DNA of 18,494 nucleotides, taken from the NCBI GenBank assembly GCA_964534955.1, contig CAZHRR010000039.1, forward strand, positions 1-18,494. The letters are read 5' to 3'. Position numbers and translations under genes: made by a program. The notes under the pieces were generated by a model that ran no database searches, had not been told where the DNA came from, and saw only the letters and a list, made by a program, of their open reading frames with translations. Below, in pieces: positions 8,273 through 15,310 of the stretch (the stretch's first letter is position 1; each line of letters opens with the position of its first letter). The stretch is from UBA2128 sp964534955. GTDB lineage: Bacteria > Fidelibacterota > Marinisomatia > Marinisomatales > UBA2128.

Positions 8273-11020
8273 TTACACCTTTGATTTTCTTGTGCCACGT
8301 TCTATCCACCCGATAATCCCTGGTAGAATCAGCACGGTTGTCAGAAAACAAGCACTTACGCCGATGGACAGGGCTATCCCCAGACTGCCGTACCCGCGCC
8401 ATATGGAAAATACCAGCGACCCAAAGGCAAGGATTGTAGTGAGTGATGTCAGAAGGATCGCCTTGCCTGTGCTGGAGAAGACCGTCTTCACGGAACTAAA
8501 TCCCTCCCGCCTCCAGCGATGAACGATGTGTACACCATCGTCAATTCCAATGCCAAGAATCATGGGAATACCCATGACGTTCACCACGTCTAACTGCCGT
8601 CCTACGAGGTTCATAATCCCTACCATCCAGACCAATCCTGCTGCCAGGGGAATCATCGCCATGAGGGCGTGTCCCGGATGCCGGAAGTCAAGCCACAAGA
8701 GGAAAAACACAACTACCAGCGTAAGCAGAGCTGCATTGCGACCGTCTCTACCAATAATATCGATAAGCGCTCTGAATACAGGCGGAAAACCGGTAGCCCT
8801 TGCGCTTATTTCATCCAGATCATCAGTAAAACGATTAAGGAACTTGGCGTCCTGCCAGATGTTATGTCCGGGAAGAACGGTCACCAGGAAGAGAGTCCTG
8901 TCGCGGTTACTGTAGCGATCAACGATAGACGGCGGCAGGTTTTCCAGCAGAATAGAGTCCGTATTCGTCATTTTCAGCACGCTGGATTTAAAGTACTCAG
9001 AATAGTCATTCTGGAATGAATTTAAACTGGCAACCACTTCCCTCCCTTGGCTCTCCAGAATTGTCTTTATGCGAGTGAAGATTGTCTCAACATTTTCCTG
9101 ATCAGGATCTCCAGCTAAAAGCCGGCATTTTTGGTCTACCTTGTCCTGTCCATCCAGTAAAGCAAGAACCTGCATCTCCATGACATTCATCTCCAATCGT
9201 TCTATTTCCCGAGTCAATCTGTCAATGTCTCCTGCAACGCTGAGATTTGAAGACATAGCACCAGACATCAACTGTTGAATTTCTTCAATATGCGGCCGTC
9301 GCTTTTCCTGTTCATCCGGTGACGGAAGATAGAGAGAAATGTCTTCCACCACTGCAACAGAAGAATATTCTTTAGCACGTTCAGAAAGCTGCCGGGATTC
9401 ATCAACTCCCTCTGCAACCAGATAAGCAAAATCCATACTGAGGTCAAACTTATCCAAAACCGTATCCTGAAGGGTGATACTGGGGATGCCTGCCGGCTCA
9501 ATATTCATGTAGTTATAATCAAAGGTTATGTTATATGCCGACCATGTCAAAAGTCCGGTAAATGCAACCGCCCCCAGAATAGTGAATGCGAATCGCTTTT
9601 TCAGGACTACGCCCAACTTCCCTAACATGATAAAAGAAATATCCTTGCTTTCTCTCTCTACGGACAAGCCCTTTCTGATCAGACTCTTCTCTCTGCGGCA
9701 TTCGCGGATAACCAGCAAACCTGGTAACAGTGTAAAGGTAGTTACAGCAATTGCAAGCAGACCGATACCCGTAAGAAGACCCATTTCACTCATGAGCCGA
9801 GAGTCGCCGATCATCAGCGCAAGAAAGGCGCTGGCAGTTGTCAAGGCACCGGTCATTACACCCTTTCCCGTCTTCAGAAGCCCATTGCGCATAGCTTCGT
9901 GAATCGGCTGCCCCAGTGCCCGCATTTCGGTGAAACTCGATATGATATGGATAGAAAAATCTATTCCCAACCCAATCAAAACGACCATAAACATCATAGT
10001 CATTACGCTTATGACCGGTACCAGCAGAGCCGATACACCGGCTGCCCAAATCAATCCGATCATAAGATTAAGCAGTGCCAGTATGGGCGCCACCCACATA
10101 CGGAATGAAACAAACAGCAGGGCACCGATGGCAATCAGCGCAATTAGGGATGTAACCCCAAGTCCTTCCATGGAATAAACCATTTCATCGTGCACTAAAG
10201 GGATACTACCCGTAAGGCCAGCCTGTACACTGGGAAACTTCTTCAGGGTTTCATCCACTAGAGCCTGCACAGCATCTGTTCCGTCCACCATCAAATCCAT
10301 TTCCATCATGCTGAAATTAGGAATTACATTTAGAATGAGGGCCTTTCGGTCGTAAGAGATGAAATACGGATCACCCACCAGCAATTTGTCTACGGCTGAG
10401 TGAGTCTCCTCAATGTCCACTATCTCACCGTTGAGATAACGCTCCATCACTCCCAGCCATGTATCAATTCCGTCCAGGAACATATAGGCCCCGTCTTCCT
10501 TTTCACGTGTGCTCAGCGATGCTTCCGTCTGAATATATTCCTTCTCAAAGCTGTTATTGATATTAGTCAGAAGAGGGATTAGGGCAGGATCCTGAAAAAT
10601 ATCCTTCATGTTTTTCAGATCCGTTTCTTTCATCAGCATGAATCCATGACTGCGGATGAAGTCCACTTCCTGCTTATAGTCCGCTCGCCGGACGTACACT
10701 CTTGATTCTTTCTCTGAGTCGGGGATGGGAAGAGGCTGAAGCAGTTTCGGCGCTATATCATCAGCAAAAGCTTTTATCTCACTCTCCTCCCCCTGCACCA
10801 CAATAACGATGTTGGAAGCAGAAACAAACTCCTCCAAGATACGATCGAATTCTTCCGTACGTCTGTCTCCTTTGGGGAGCATGTCCGACCACTTTGTAGT
10901 ATATTGAATATGTTCAGACAGATATCCAAAAAATAGAGTCAGTACGACGACTCCTGTCATCATCCAGCGGGTTTTGTTAACTGCCCAATCTGCAAGTTTA
11001 ATTAAAAGTTTATCTCTCAT
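8273..11020 (-). CDS. RND/MMPL-family exporter (HpnN-like)
   Basis: 915 residues with the duplicated RND plan: helix 1 (about 19-34), periplasmic loop (about 35-285), five helices (about 289-437), a cytoplasmic linker, helix 7 (about 476-495), second periplasmic loop (about 500-760), then helices 8-12. The sterol-sensing-like helix motifs are GLGIDFSIHI (350-359) and, in the second half, GIGIDDGVHIVHRW (823-836), carrying the Asp residues used for proton relay. This is the MMPL/HpnN branch, which moves lipids such as hopanoids to the outer membrane, rather than the AcrB drug-efflux branch. A coiled-coil-like stretch (about 597-625) sits in the second loop. An AGGGAG site precedes the ATG. The gene is 126 nt upstream of the TetR/ABC run on the same strand, so co-function in envelope lipid traffic is likely. 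Confidence 0.9.
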   Translation of the reverse strand: MRDKLLIKLADWAVNKTRWMMTGVVVLTLFFGYLSEHIQYTTKWSDMLPKGDRRTEEFDRILEEFVSASNIVIVVQGEESEIKAFADDIAPKLLQPLPIPDSEKESRVYVRRADYKQEVDFIRSHGFMLMKETDLKNMKDIFQDPALIPLLTNINNSFEKEYIQTEASLSTREKEDGAYMFLDGIDTWLGVMERYLNGEIVDIEETHSAVDKLLVGDPYFISYDRKALILNVIPNFSMMEMDLMVDGTDAVQALVDETLKKFPSVQAGLTGSIPLVHDEMVYSMEGLGVTSLIALIAIGALLFVSFRMWVAPILALLNLMIGLIWAAGVSALLVPVISVMTMMFMVVLIGLGIDFSIHIISSFTEMRALGQPIHEAMRNGLLKTGKGVMTGALTTASAFLALMIGDSRLMSEMGLLTGIGLLAIAVTTFTLLPGLLVIRECRREKSLIRKGLSVERESKDISFIMLGKLGVVLKKRFAFTILGAVAFTGLLTWSAYNITFDYNYMNIEPAGIPSITLQDTVLDKFDLSMDFAYLVAEGVDESRQLSERAKEYSSVAVVEDISLYLPSPDEQEKRRPHIEEIQQLMSGAMSSNLSVAGDIDRLTREIERLEMNVMEMQVLALLDGQDKVDQKCRLLAGDPDQENVETIFTRIKTILESQGREVVASLNSFQNDYSEYFKSSVLKMTNTDSILLENLPPSIVDRYSNRDRTLFLVTVLPGHNIWQDAKFLNRFTDDLDEISARATGFPPVFRALIDIIGRDGRNAALLTLVVVFFLLWLDFRHPGHALMAMIPLAAGLVWMVGIMNLVGRQLDVVNVMGIPMILGIGIDDGVHIVHRWRREGFSSVKTVFSSTGKAILLTSLTTILAFGSLVFSIWRGYGSLGIALSIGVSACFLTTVLILPGIIGWIERGTRKSKV

Positions 11021-11040
11021 GATCTCTCCCTTCTACAACC

Positions 11041-11070
11041 GCTAATTAACGCTAATTTACGCGAATCTAG
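11041..11070. repeat. 10-bp-phased repeat, copy 1 (3' side of the GxxExxY gene)
   Basis: Three consecutive 10-mers, GCTAATTAAC, GCTAATTTAC and GCGAATCTAG, lie in the gap between the GxxExxY gene and the RND gene. Related units occur at 11554-11575 (opposite orientation), 11606-11617 and 14571-14600. They are phased at about one helical turn and always sit next to a GxxExxY gene or its remnant. The remaining gap (11071-11136) shows nothing else. Confidence 0.6.
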
Positions 11071-11136
11071 TCTGATCTCTCAGGTTGCAAGGAATAAGAT
11101 AAGCTCTTCATCACAACCTCTTCCCTAAAACTACTC

Positions 11137-11541
11137 TCATCCAGTCGCGCTTATGTTGTCACGAGCTGTGTCGAGAACGAGCCTCTCCCATTGAAATTTC
11201 ATGGGTTTGAAATTGAGAATTAACCCAACCTTCAATCCGCTTATTCTCAAGTAATTCAAGAGTTGTCCTCTATGCTTATCCAGTATCGATTCTACTGTCT
11301 TTACTTCCACAACAATCTTGCCTGCCACTATCAAATCTGGAACATATTTGTCAATAAGTTCCCCGCGATAATGAACTGGAAACTCCTTCTGATTCTCAAA
11401 ACTTAACCCTTGATGCCGGAACTCAACACACAAACCCCTTTCGTATGTTTTTTCCCTGAGTCCCTGACCGATGCCACTGTGTACTTTCATTGCATATCCG
11501 ACAATCTCGTAAACCAGTTCCTTTTCCAATAATTTACTCAT
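11137..11541 (-). CDS. GxxExxY protein (PD-(D/E)XK nuclease-like fold)
   Basis: 134 residues, complete. The family name motif is seen as GLREKTY (27-33). The likely nuclease-fold core follows: VPDLIV (Asp69), then VVEVKT (Glu79, Lys81), then the conserved LNYLRISGLKVGLILNF (95-111) and the typical tail WERLVLDTAR. This places it in the PDDEXK-like GxxExxY family, small proteins that are very common as scattered single copies in environmental bacterial genomes and whose biological role is not established. An AGGAG site precedes the ATG by 9 nt. It lies between the HgcAB-like operon and the RND gene but is flanked by phased repeats, which suggests an independent inserted unit rather than an operon member. 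Confidence 0.9.
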   Translation of the reverse strand: MSKLLEKELVYEIVGYAMKVHSGIGQGLREKTYERGLCVEFRHQGLSFENQKEFPVHYRGELIDKYVPDLIVAGKIVVEVKTVESILDKHRGQLLNYLRISGLKVGLILNFKPMKFQWERLVLDTARDNISATG

Positions 11542-11553
11542 ATCCTTATTCTC

Positions 11554-11617
11554 CTAATTGGCGTCCATTCGCGCCTGCCCCATAGGGAGGAACGACTGTA
11601 CTGGGGTTAATTCGCGG
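11554..11617. repeat. 10-bp-phased repeat, copies 2 and 3 (5' side of the GxxExxY gene)
   Basis: CTAATTGGCGTCCATTCGCG (11554-11573) and GTTAATTCGCGG (11606-11617) fit the unit AATTNGCGTNNATTNGCG and read in the opposite orientation to copy 1. Copy 1 and these copies therefore bracket the GxxExxY gene as loose inverted repeats. The last unit ends 2 nt before the stop codon of the HgcAB-like gene. Confidence 0.5.
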
Positions 11618-11618
11618 T

Positions 11619-12764
11619 TTACTCAACTCTTTTTCGTTTCCCCATCATGTTAAGTTTGAATGTCCTGATAACCTCCGGAGGAATGAACTCGCTTTCCGGT
11701 GTCTTGAAATAAAGTGCATCAAAAGGACACTGGACGATGCACGCCCCGCATTGGACGCACAGATCAGCTCTGGGTCTCGCAGCTAGATGCTTTTTGTGAT
11801 CTACTTCATAACAATTCCGTGGGCAAACCTGTTCACAGAAAGCGGCTCCCTTACATTTTTCTTCATCAAGTACAATCTCCAACAACCTATCTTTGTGAAG
11901 TCCGCTCTTATAGATAGGTGTACTCCCCATAAGATCTATGCTTACCAGAAGAACCACAACCCCAGAGGCGAATCCCCATCTGAGCATGAATCTCCAGTCA
12001 AAACCATCGGGAGAAGTACTGATGCTGGCTAGAGCTATAAGGATAATCGCTAACAGAATCAACTGGATGCCGCCGCACCCAAAATCAAACAAGATGAAAC
12101 CGACTCTCTTCCGCTTCGGACTCAAAAACCGCTCATAGAGTGGGAAGGCCAGAAACATCAGAAAGGCTACTCCCCACGTCAGAAGCACCACCGGCAAGAT
12201 AGCAGACTTCCAGAAGAGTACCATTATGGCAGCGAAAACAACAGAGATGGGAAACGCCCACGCTACAGCCATCTCAAAGCGCTGGAGTAGAGGAAACCGT
12301 ACTTGACGCATCGCTTCTGTTTTGCTTCTATCGTTGAGCAGAAAAGCCTTAATATCCCTGGCTTCAACTGGCCCCCAGACACCCTTCCAGCCTGTCTTCT
12401 TTTTGATCACTTTCTGCTCTAAACCTGTAGCCGCAAGCTGAGGAAGAATGACTTCTTTGTGATCCACAAGATCTTCAATACCGCTGGTCTTCAGGACAGA
12501 GATGACATCGTGATTAGTGAACAGTCCTCCAGTGGCGGCGCACCAGACGTTGATCCCCCTGCTGTTAGCCACAATAAGGTAAGCATCGAGTCCCTGCAGC
12601 GCCCGTTTTACTCGCTCAACGGTTAGATGAAAATTACCTGTGAGAAACACAGGCGAATCCCTATTGGGATTCCCAATCCTGACCAAGCCCGTCTTCGCCC
12701 GAAACGGCATCATCCTCAGGCAGGTTTCAACCCCGTTAATGAGAGCGTATACCAGAGATCGCAT
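11619..12764 (-). CDS. HgcAB-like fusion: corrinoid domain, membrane domain and dicluster ferredoxin
   Basis: 381 residues. Residues about 25-142 match the corrinoid-binding domain of HgcA: GNPNRDSPVFLTGNF, then the cap-helix region GINVWCAATGG (70-80), then ILPQLAATGLEQKVIKKKTG and VWGPVEARDIKAFL. Four membrane helices follow (about 164-185, 187-209, 222-248, 260-277), ending in LMGSTPIYKSG, the same ending HgcA has after its last helix. The C-terminus (about 294-353) is a two-cluster ferredoxin like HgcB: Cys304, 310, 314, 318 and Cys336, 339, 342, 346 (CVQCGACIVQCP). HgcA passes a methyl group from its cobalamin, ligated by the cap-helix Cys (here Cys75), to Hg(II); HgcB reduces the cobalt. 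Departures from true HgcA: TGG instead of GKG after CAA, and Ala307 where the first cluster normally has its second Cys. It is coupled to the methyltransferase by a TAATG overlap. Homology is confident; mercury methylation is unproven. Confidence 0.85.
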   Translation of the reverse strand: MRSLVYALINGVETCLRMMPFRAKTGLVRIGNPNRDSPVFLTGNFHLTVERVKRALQGLDAYLIVANSRGINVWCAATGGLFTNHDVISVLKTSGIEDLVDHKEVILPQLAATGLEQKVIKKKTGWKGVWGPVEARDIKAFLLNDRSKTEAMRQVRFPLLQRFEMAVAWAFPISVVFAAIMVLFWKSAILPVVLLTWGVAFLMFLAFPLYERFLSPKRKRVGFILFDFGCGGIQLILLAIILIALASISTSPDGFDWRFMLRWGFASGVVVLLVSIDLMGSTPIYKSGLHKDRLLEIVLDEEKCKGAAFCEQVCPRNCYEVDHKKHLAARPRADLCVQCGACIVQCPFDALYFKTPESEFIPPEVIRTFKLNMMGKRKRVE

Positions 12765-13426
12765 TACGAACCCCTATCGGGCTTCCGAGCTACAATCAGC
12801 AAAAGAGTACCGATCTGATGTGTCTGACTTGACTGTATTTCAAACCCGCTATCAGTAACCATCTTGTCGAGCCCTCTCACTGCGTGAGTAGTCGTCTGGG
12901 TAAGGAGATATGTAAGGACAATAAGCGGAATTCGCACTACCAGCTGCACTACCTTTGTCGGCAGATTATCTGCCAGTACTTCATCGGCAATACACAGCAA
13001 TCCACCAGGCTTTAGAATTCTTATCGCTTCCTTCAATGTAAATGCTATCTCATCTTGGCTCAGTTCAGAAAAGCACAGTCCGCTCGTTACCGCATCATAG
13101 CTGTCGCTTTCTTCCTTTTCCAGTTCAGCAACACCCATTTCTTCGAATGCCATATTTCGTAAATCTTCTCCCTCTGCGCGCCTCCTGGCCACCCCAAGCA
13201 TTTCCAGGTTAATGTCAATCCCTTTTACAATTGCACCTTTTCAAGCAGCTCTTAGGCTGAGGGCTCCCGTACCGCAGCCGATGTCGAGAACCCTATGTTT
13301 CTCGGCAATGCTAGATGTCAGTTTATCATAGATCGCATCCAGCTTCCCAAGGGTAAGCATACGGATCCCCAGATCATACCGGCTTGGCGCCGATTCGAGA
13401 ATTCGCATTAGAACATATGTGCTCAC
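12764..13426 (-). CDS. Class I SAM-dependent methyltransferase with an in-frame UGA codon
   Basis: Reading from GTG at 13426, 220 residues result if UGA at 13243-13241 (codon 62) is read through. Both halves are in the same frame, so this is not a frameshift. Before it: MSTYVLMRILESAPSRYDLG and SAM motif I VLDIGCGTG (46-54), then ALSLRAA. After it, without a break: KGAIVKGID (motif II acidic Asp71), NLEMLGVARRRA, YDAVTSGLCFSEL, and the post-motif ILKPGGLLCIADE. Near the C-terminus a hydrophobic stretch (VVQLVVRIPLIVLTYLL) suggests membrane association, fitting the membrane-bound HgcAB-like partner. It starts 17 nt after the dehydrogenase gene and its TAA overlaps the next ATG by 1 nt. Either UGA is recoded (selenocysteine), or this is a recent nonsense mutation or sequence error. 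Probable role: methyl transfer to or from the corrinoid protein or its substrate. Confidence 0.7.
13241..13243 (-). other. In-frame UGA inside the methyltransferase
   Basis: The codon context is GCT GCT TGA AAA GGT, giving LRAA-stop-KGA, between motif I and motif II where related methyltransferases have an uninterrupted helix. UGA ends other genes here normally, so it is not a reassigned code. Downstream only an imperfect stem can be drawn: 13238-13235 with 13209-13206, 13232-13230 with 13213-13211, and a 2-bp top with an 11-nt loop. That is weaker than a typical bacterial SECIS. Confidence 0.85.
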
Positions 13427-13443
13427 ACCTTACTCATTAAATA

Positions 13444-14562
13444 TCAAGTTCTCGAAATCTCAATTCCCATCCTTTCCATATCTTCCATCAACCTTACTGG
13501 CTCAACTAACTGTCCCATCCAATGCAGCCCAGGCTTGCGGATGGTTCCATCCAGGTATTGCAGCAGGCACGCCATGACAGGGATGGCTGTGAACCAGTAA
13601 CCGTCTTCATGGAACATTCGCACTTCTGTTATCGCAGGCTTACTGTCTTTTTGGCCTGATGCTTCCAGCTTCATGACCACGCCAAACGGCGGTTTGGAAG
13701 ACCTCACCAGACTCCAGAGCATTAGCTTGGACATGGGCTTTTCTGCCCTCTTGGGGAAGAGTTTTAATCCTGCCATAACGGTAGGCATTATGATCATGTC
13801 AGTGAACCAGCCAAACCCGGATATATAAAAACCAGTATGGACCAATGAAGGATAATCTTCAGGGAGGGGGCGCATCTCCTCAAAGAACATGGGGACACAC
13901 GTACGCTTCTTGAACTCGCCACCGAAATCCATCTTAATAAAATCTTTTGTTGTCCACATACTAGCCTTCTTCCAAGCACCCTCCTGATAGAAAAGCGACT
14001 GATAATCCATCATTTCCCTGACAAACTCCCGCTGAGTTGCCGGAGAAAGATCCAGATCTCTCCAGTCCTGACTAATGGCACTTCCTACAACAGCAGTATC
14101 AATTTTATCAAAGAATCGGGCTCCGAACCTCACCAAGGCCGCCGGCAGTCCGGGATGGAAACCTGCCTCACTGATAAAACATAATCCGGCCTGTTCAATT
14201 TCAGAAATCATAGATTTCAGAATGCGGACTTTTTCAGATGAATATTGTACATCCAGATAATCACATTTCGATGCGATACATGTCCGTGCTATATTCCCCG
14301 TAAACTGTACTGTAGATGCTGCAGACACTACCATGTCTACCTCAGCAAATACATCTACCAACGAATCTTGGCTCGATGCATCAGCTTGAACCCAACTAAC
14401 CCGATCGGTGGAATACTCTTCCCGCAACGACTGCGTTGCTGCCGCTAATCTTTCTTCATTCCTGGAGGCCAGAATGACCTCAACGTCAGCATATCTCAGA
14501 AGCAGCTCAGCGATCTTTGTACCAGTGTTACCCGTACCACCTAGTATCAACATTTTACTCAT
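13444..14562 (-). CDS. Saccharopine dehydrogenase-like NAD(P)-binding oxidoreductase
   Basis: 372 residues. The N-terminal Rossmann fold is clear: MSKMLILGGTGNTGTKIAE with GGTGNTG at 8-14, VILASRNEERL, VQADASSQDSL and VDMVVSAAS. CDYLDVQY follows, then SEAGFHPGLPAALVRF, typical of saccharopine dehydrogenase family members (lysine metabolism enzymes and many uncharacterised paralogues). The C-terminal half carries aromatic-rich segments (GFYISGFGWFTDMIIMPTVM) that may contact membrane or a lipid-like substrate. A GGAGG site precedes the ATG by 6 nt. It is the first gene of the three-gene HgcAB-like operon and ends in TGA. The substrate is unknown; lysine biosynthesis is unlikely because no other lysine gene is nearby. 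Confidence 0.85.
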   Translation of the reverse strand: MSKMLILGGTGNTGTKIAELLLRYADVEVILASRNEERLAAATQSLREEYSTDRVSWVQADASSQDSLVDVFAEVDMVVSAASTVQFTGNIARTCIASKCDYLDVQYSSEKVRILKSMISEIEQAGLCFISEAGFHPGLPAALVRFGARFFDKIDTAVVGSAISQDWRDLDLSPATQREFVREMMDYQSLFYQEGAWKKASMWTTKDFIKMDFGGEFKKRTCVPMFFEEMRPLPEDYPSLVHTGFYISGFGWFTDMIIMPTVMAGLKLFPKRAEKPMSKLMLWSLVRSSKPPFGVVMKLEASGQKDSKPAITEVRMFHEDGYWFTAIPVMACLLQYLDGTIRKPGLHWMGQLVEPVRLMEDMERMGIEISRT

Positions 14563-14570
14563 AATTAACC

Positions 14571-14600
14571 TCCAATTGACGCGAATTAACGCTAATACTA
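14571..14600. repeat. 10-bp-phased repeat, copy 4 (next to the GxxExxY remnant)
   Basis: TCCAATTGAC, GCGAATTAAC and GCTAATACTA form a three-unit run like the one at 11041-11070 and in the same orientation. It lies between the decayed GxxExxY gene and the dehydrogenase start, overlapping the upstream side of the latter's ribosome site region. Confidence 0.55.
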
Positions 14601-14806
14601 TTTAATTGAAATGTGATCATACCCTAATTACGCGCTGTTTCAAGTACCAATCGTTCCCATTCAAGTTTCGCTGGTTTGAAATTCAGTATCAGACCAACTT
14701 CAATTCCTGTAATATTTAAATAATTTAGCCTCATTAATTCAGCTTTTTTAATTTTGTGAACGAGCCATGTTAATGTTTGGATTGCTATCGATGATAAAAC
14801 AGCCTG

Positions 14807-14824
14807 TCCCGAGTTTTTTCGGGA
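14807..14824. repeat. Palindromic repeat 1 inside the GxxExxY remnant
   Basis: TCCCGA (14807-14812) and TCGGGA (14819-14824) form a 6-bp stem with a T-rich 6-nt loop. The surrounding CCTGTCCCGA...TCGGGAT pattern looks like a dispersed intergenic palindrome; that it is dispersed is recalled from general experience, not shown in this window. Confidence 0.55.
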
Positions 14825-14856
14825 TAAATATGTGCGCAGCATCCTGCGGATAAAAC

Positions 14857-14890
14857 GCCCGCCTGCCCCACTTCGTGTGTGGCGGGCAGG
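14857..14890. repeat. Palindromic repeat 2 inside the GxxExxY remnant
   Basis: GCCCGCC (14857-14863) pairs with GGCGGGC (14881-14887); alternatively CCTGCCC (14862-14868) pairs with GGGCAGG (14884-14890), with CACTTCGTG in the loop. It is much more G/C-rich than its surroundings, consistent with an inserted REP-like palindrome. Confidence 0.6.
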
Positions 14891-15062
14891 TAAATCGTGC
14901 TCCTTTACATAATTACGTTTTAAATAATTACTTACCAACATAATTCTTTTATCCTCACTCATTTCTGTACTTGTGACAAATATTTTCTTTCTGATGAATA
15001 ATCCAGGTTAGAAGGCTTTGAAAAACCCTGTGCGAAGCTGATGAATAATACAGACTAAATAA

Positions 15063-15281
15063 TGTCTGTCTATAAAGTCACAAGTTTTAGTTTCAATAGC
15101 CCAGTCCTTCAGGGCTGGGATTTGAATGAGCCAATATTTCAACAGGGCATTCATGCCCTTATCATTTGGAATATCATGCGTTTAGAACGCCGTGAACGGC
15201 GTCAGTGCATTTTTAGCATCTGTAACCCCGCCATGAATGACGGGGCTACGGAAAAGGAAATCATGACTTTATGGACAGACA
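15063..15281. mobile_element. MITE-like element with 18-bp terminal inverted repeats
   Basis: The ends TGTCTGTCTATAAAGTCA (15063-15080) and TGACTTTATGGACAGACA (15264-15281) are inverted repeats with one mismatch. CTAAATA lies on both sides (15055-15061 and 15282-15288), a likely 7-8-bp target duplication. The 219-bp interior has no credible protein but carries four palindromes: 15100-15119, 15144-15159, 15187-15202 and 15226-15245, each centred on TC or GA. This is a non-autonomous transposon, probably moved in trans by a transposase not in the window. Confidence 0.7.
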
Positions 15282-15310
15282 CTAAATAGTGGTAAGTTTT
15301 CGTTGTAACC

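Larger units (their letters stand above)
14624..14962 (-). pseudogene. GxxExxY gene remnant invaded by palindromic repeats
   Basis: The last ~40 codons are clearly GxxExxY: LNYLNITGIEVGLILNFKPA and WERLVLETARN match the intact copy at 11137-11541 closely (LNYLRISGLKVGLILNFKP, WERLVLDTAR). The N-terminal half has lost the GxxExxY motif and the Asp/Glu-x-Lys core. In its place the frame runs through two palindromic elements (14807-14824 and 14857-14890), which encode SRKNSGQ and PARHTRSGAGG. The frame is still open over 112 codons from ATG 14962, so a short product could be made, but no known functional core remains. Confidence 0.7.

Noticed and set aside
8526..9019. Plus-strand open frames opposite the RND gene
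   Set aside because: They are antisense shadows of a well-conserved 915-residue transporter and show no domain or start signal.
11619..12764. Calling the fusion a proven mercury methylase (hgcA/hgcB symbols)
   Set aside because: The GK of the HgcA motif and one HgcB-type cluster Cys are not conserved, so the gene symbols would overstate the function.
13203..13240. Bona fide SECIS element after the UGA
   Set aside because: The stem is broken into 4+3+2 bp with unpaired bases between and no G in the first loop positions. I record it as weak support only, not as a feature.
13199..13243. Frameshift splitting the methyltransferase into two genes
   Set aside because: The distance between the UGA and the downstream ATG-started segment is a multiple of three, and the intervening codons (KGAIVKGIDINLE) are family-like, so there is one frame with a single in-frame UGA.
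12764..13426. Alternative genetic code with UGA as a sense codon
   Set aside because: UGA terminates a permease (4506), the TetR gene (7535, overlapping the next start) and the dehydrogenase (13444) at sensible places.
15100..15245. CRISPR array
   Set aside because: The four hairpins differ in sequence and spacing and share no repeat-spacer structure; they sit inside terminal inverted repeats.
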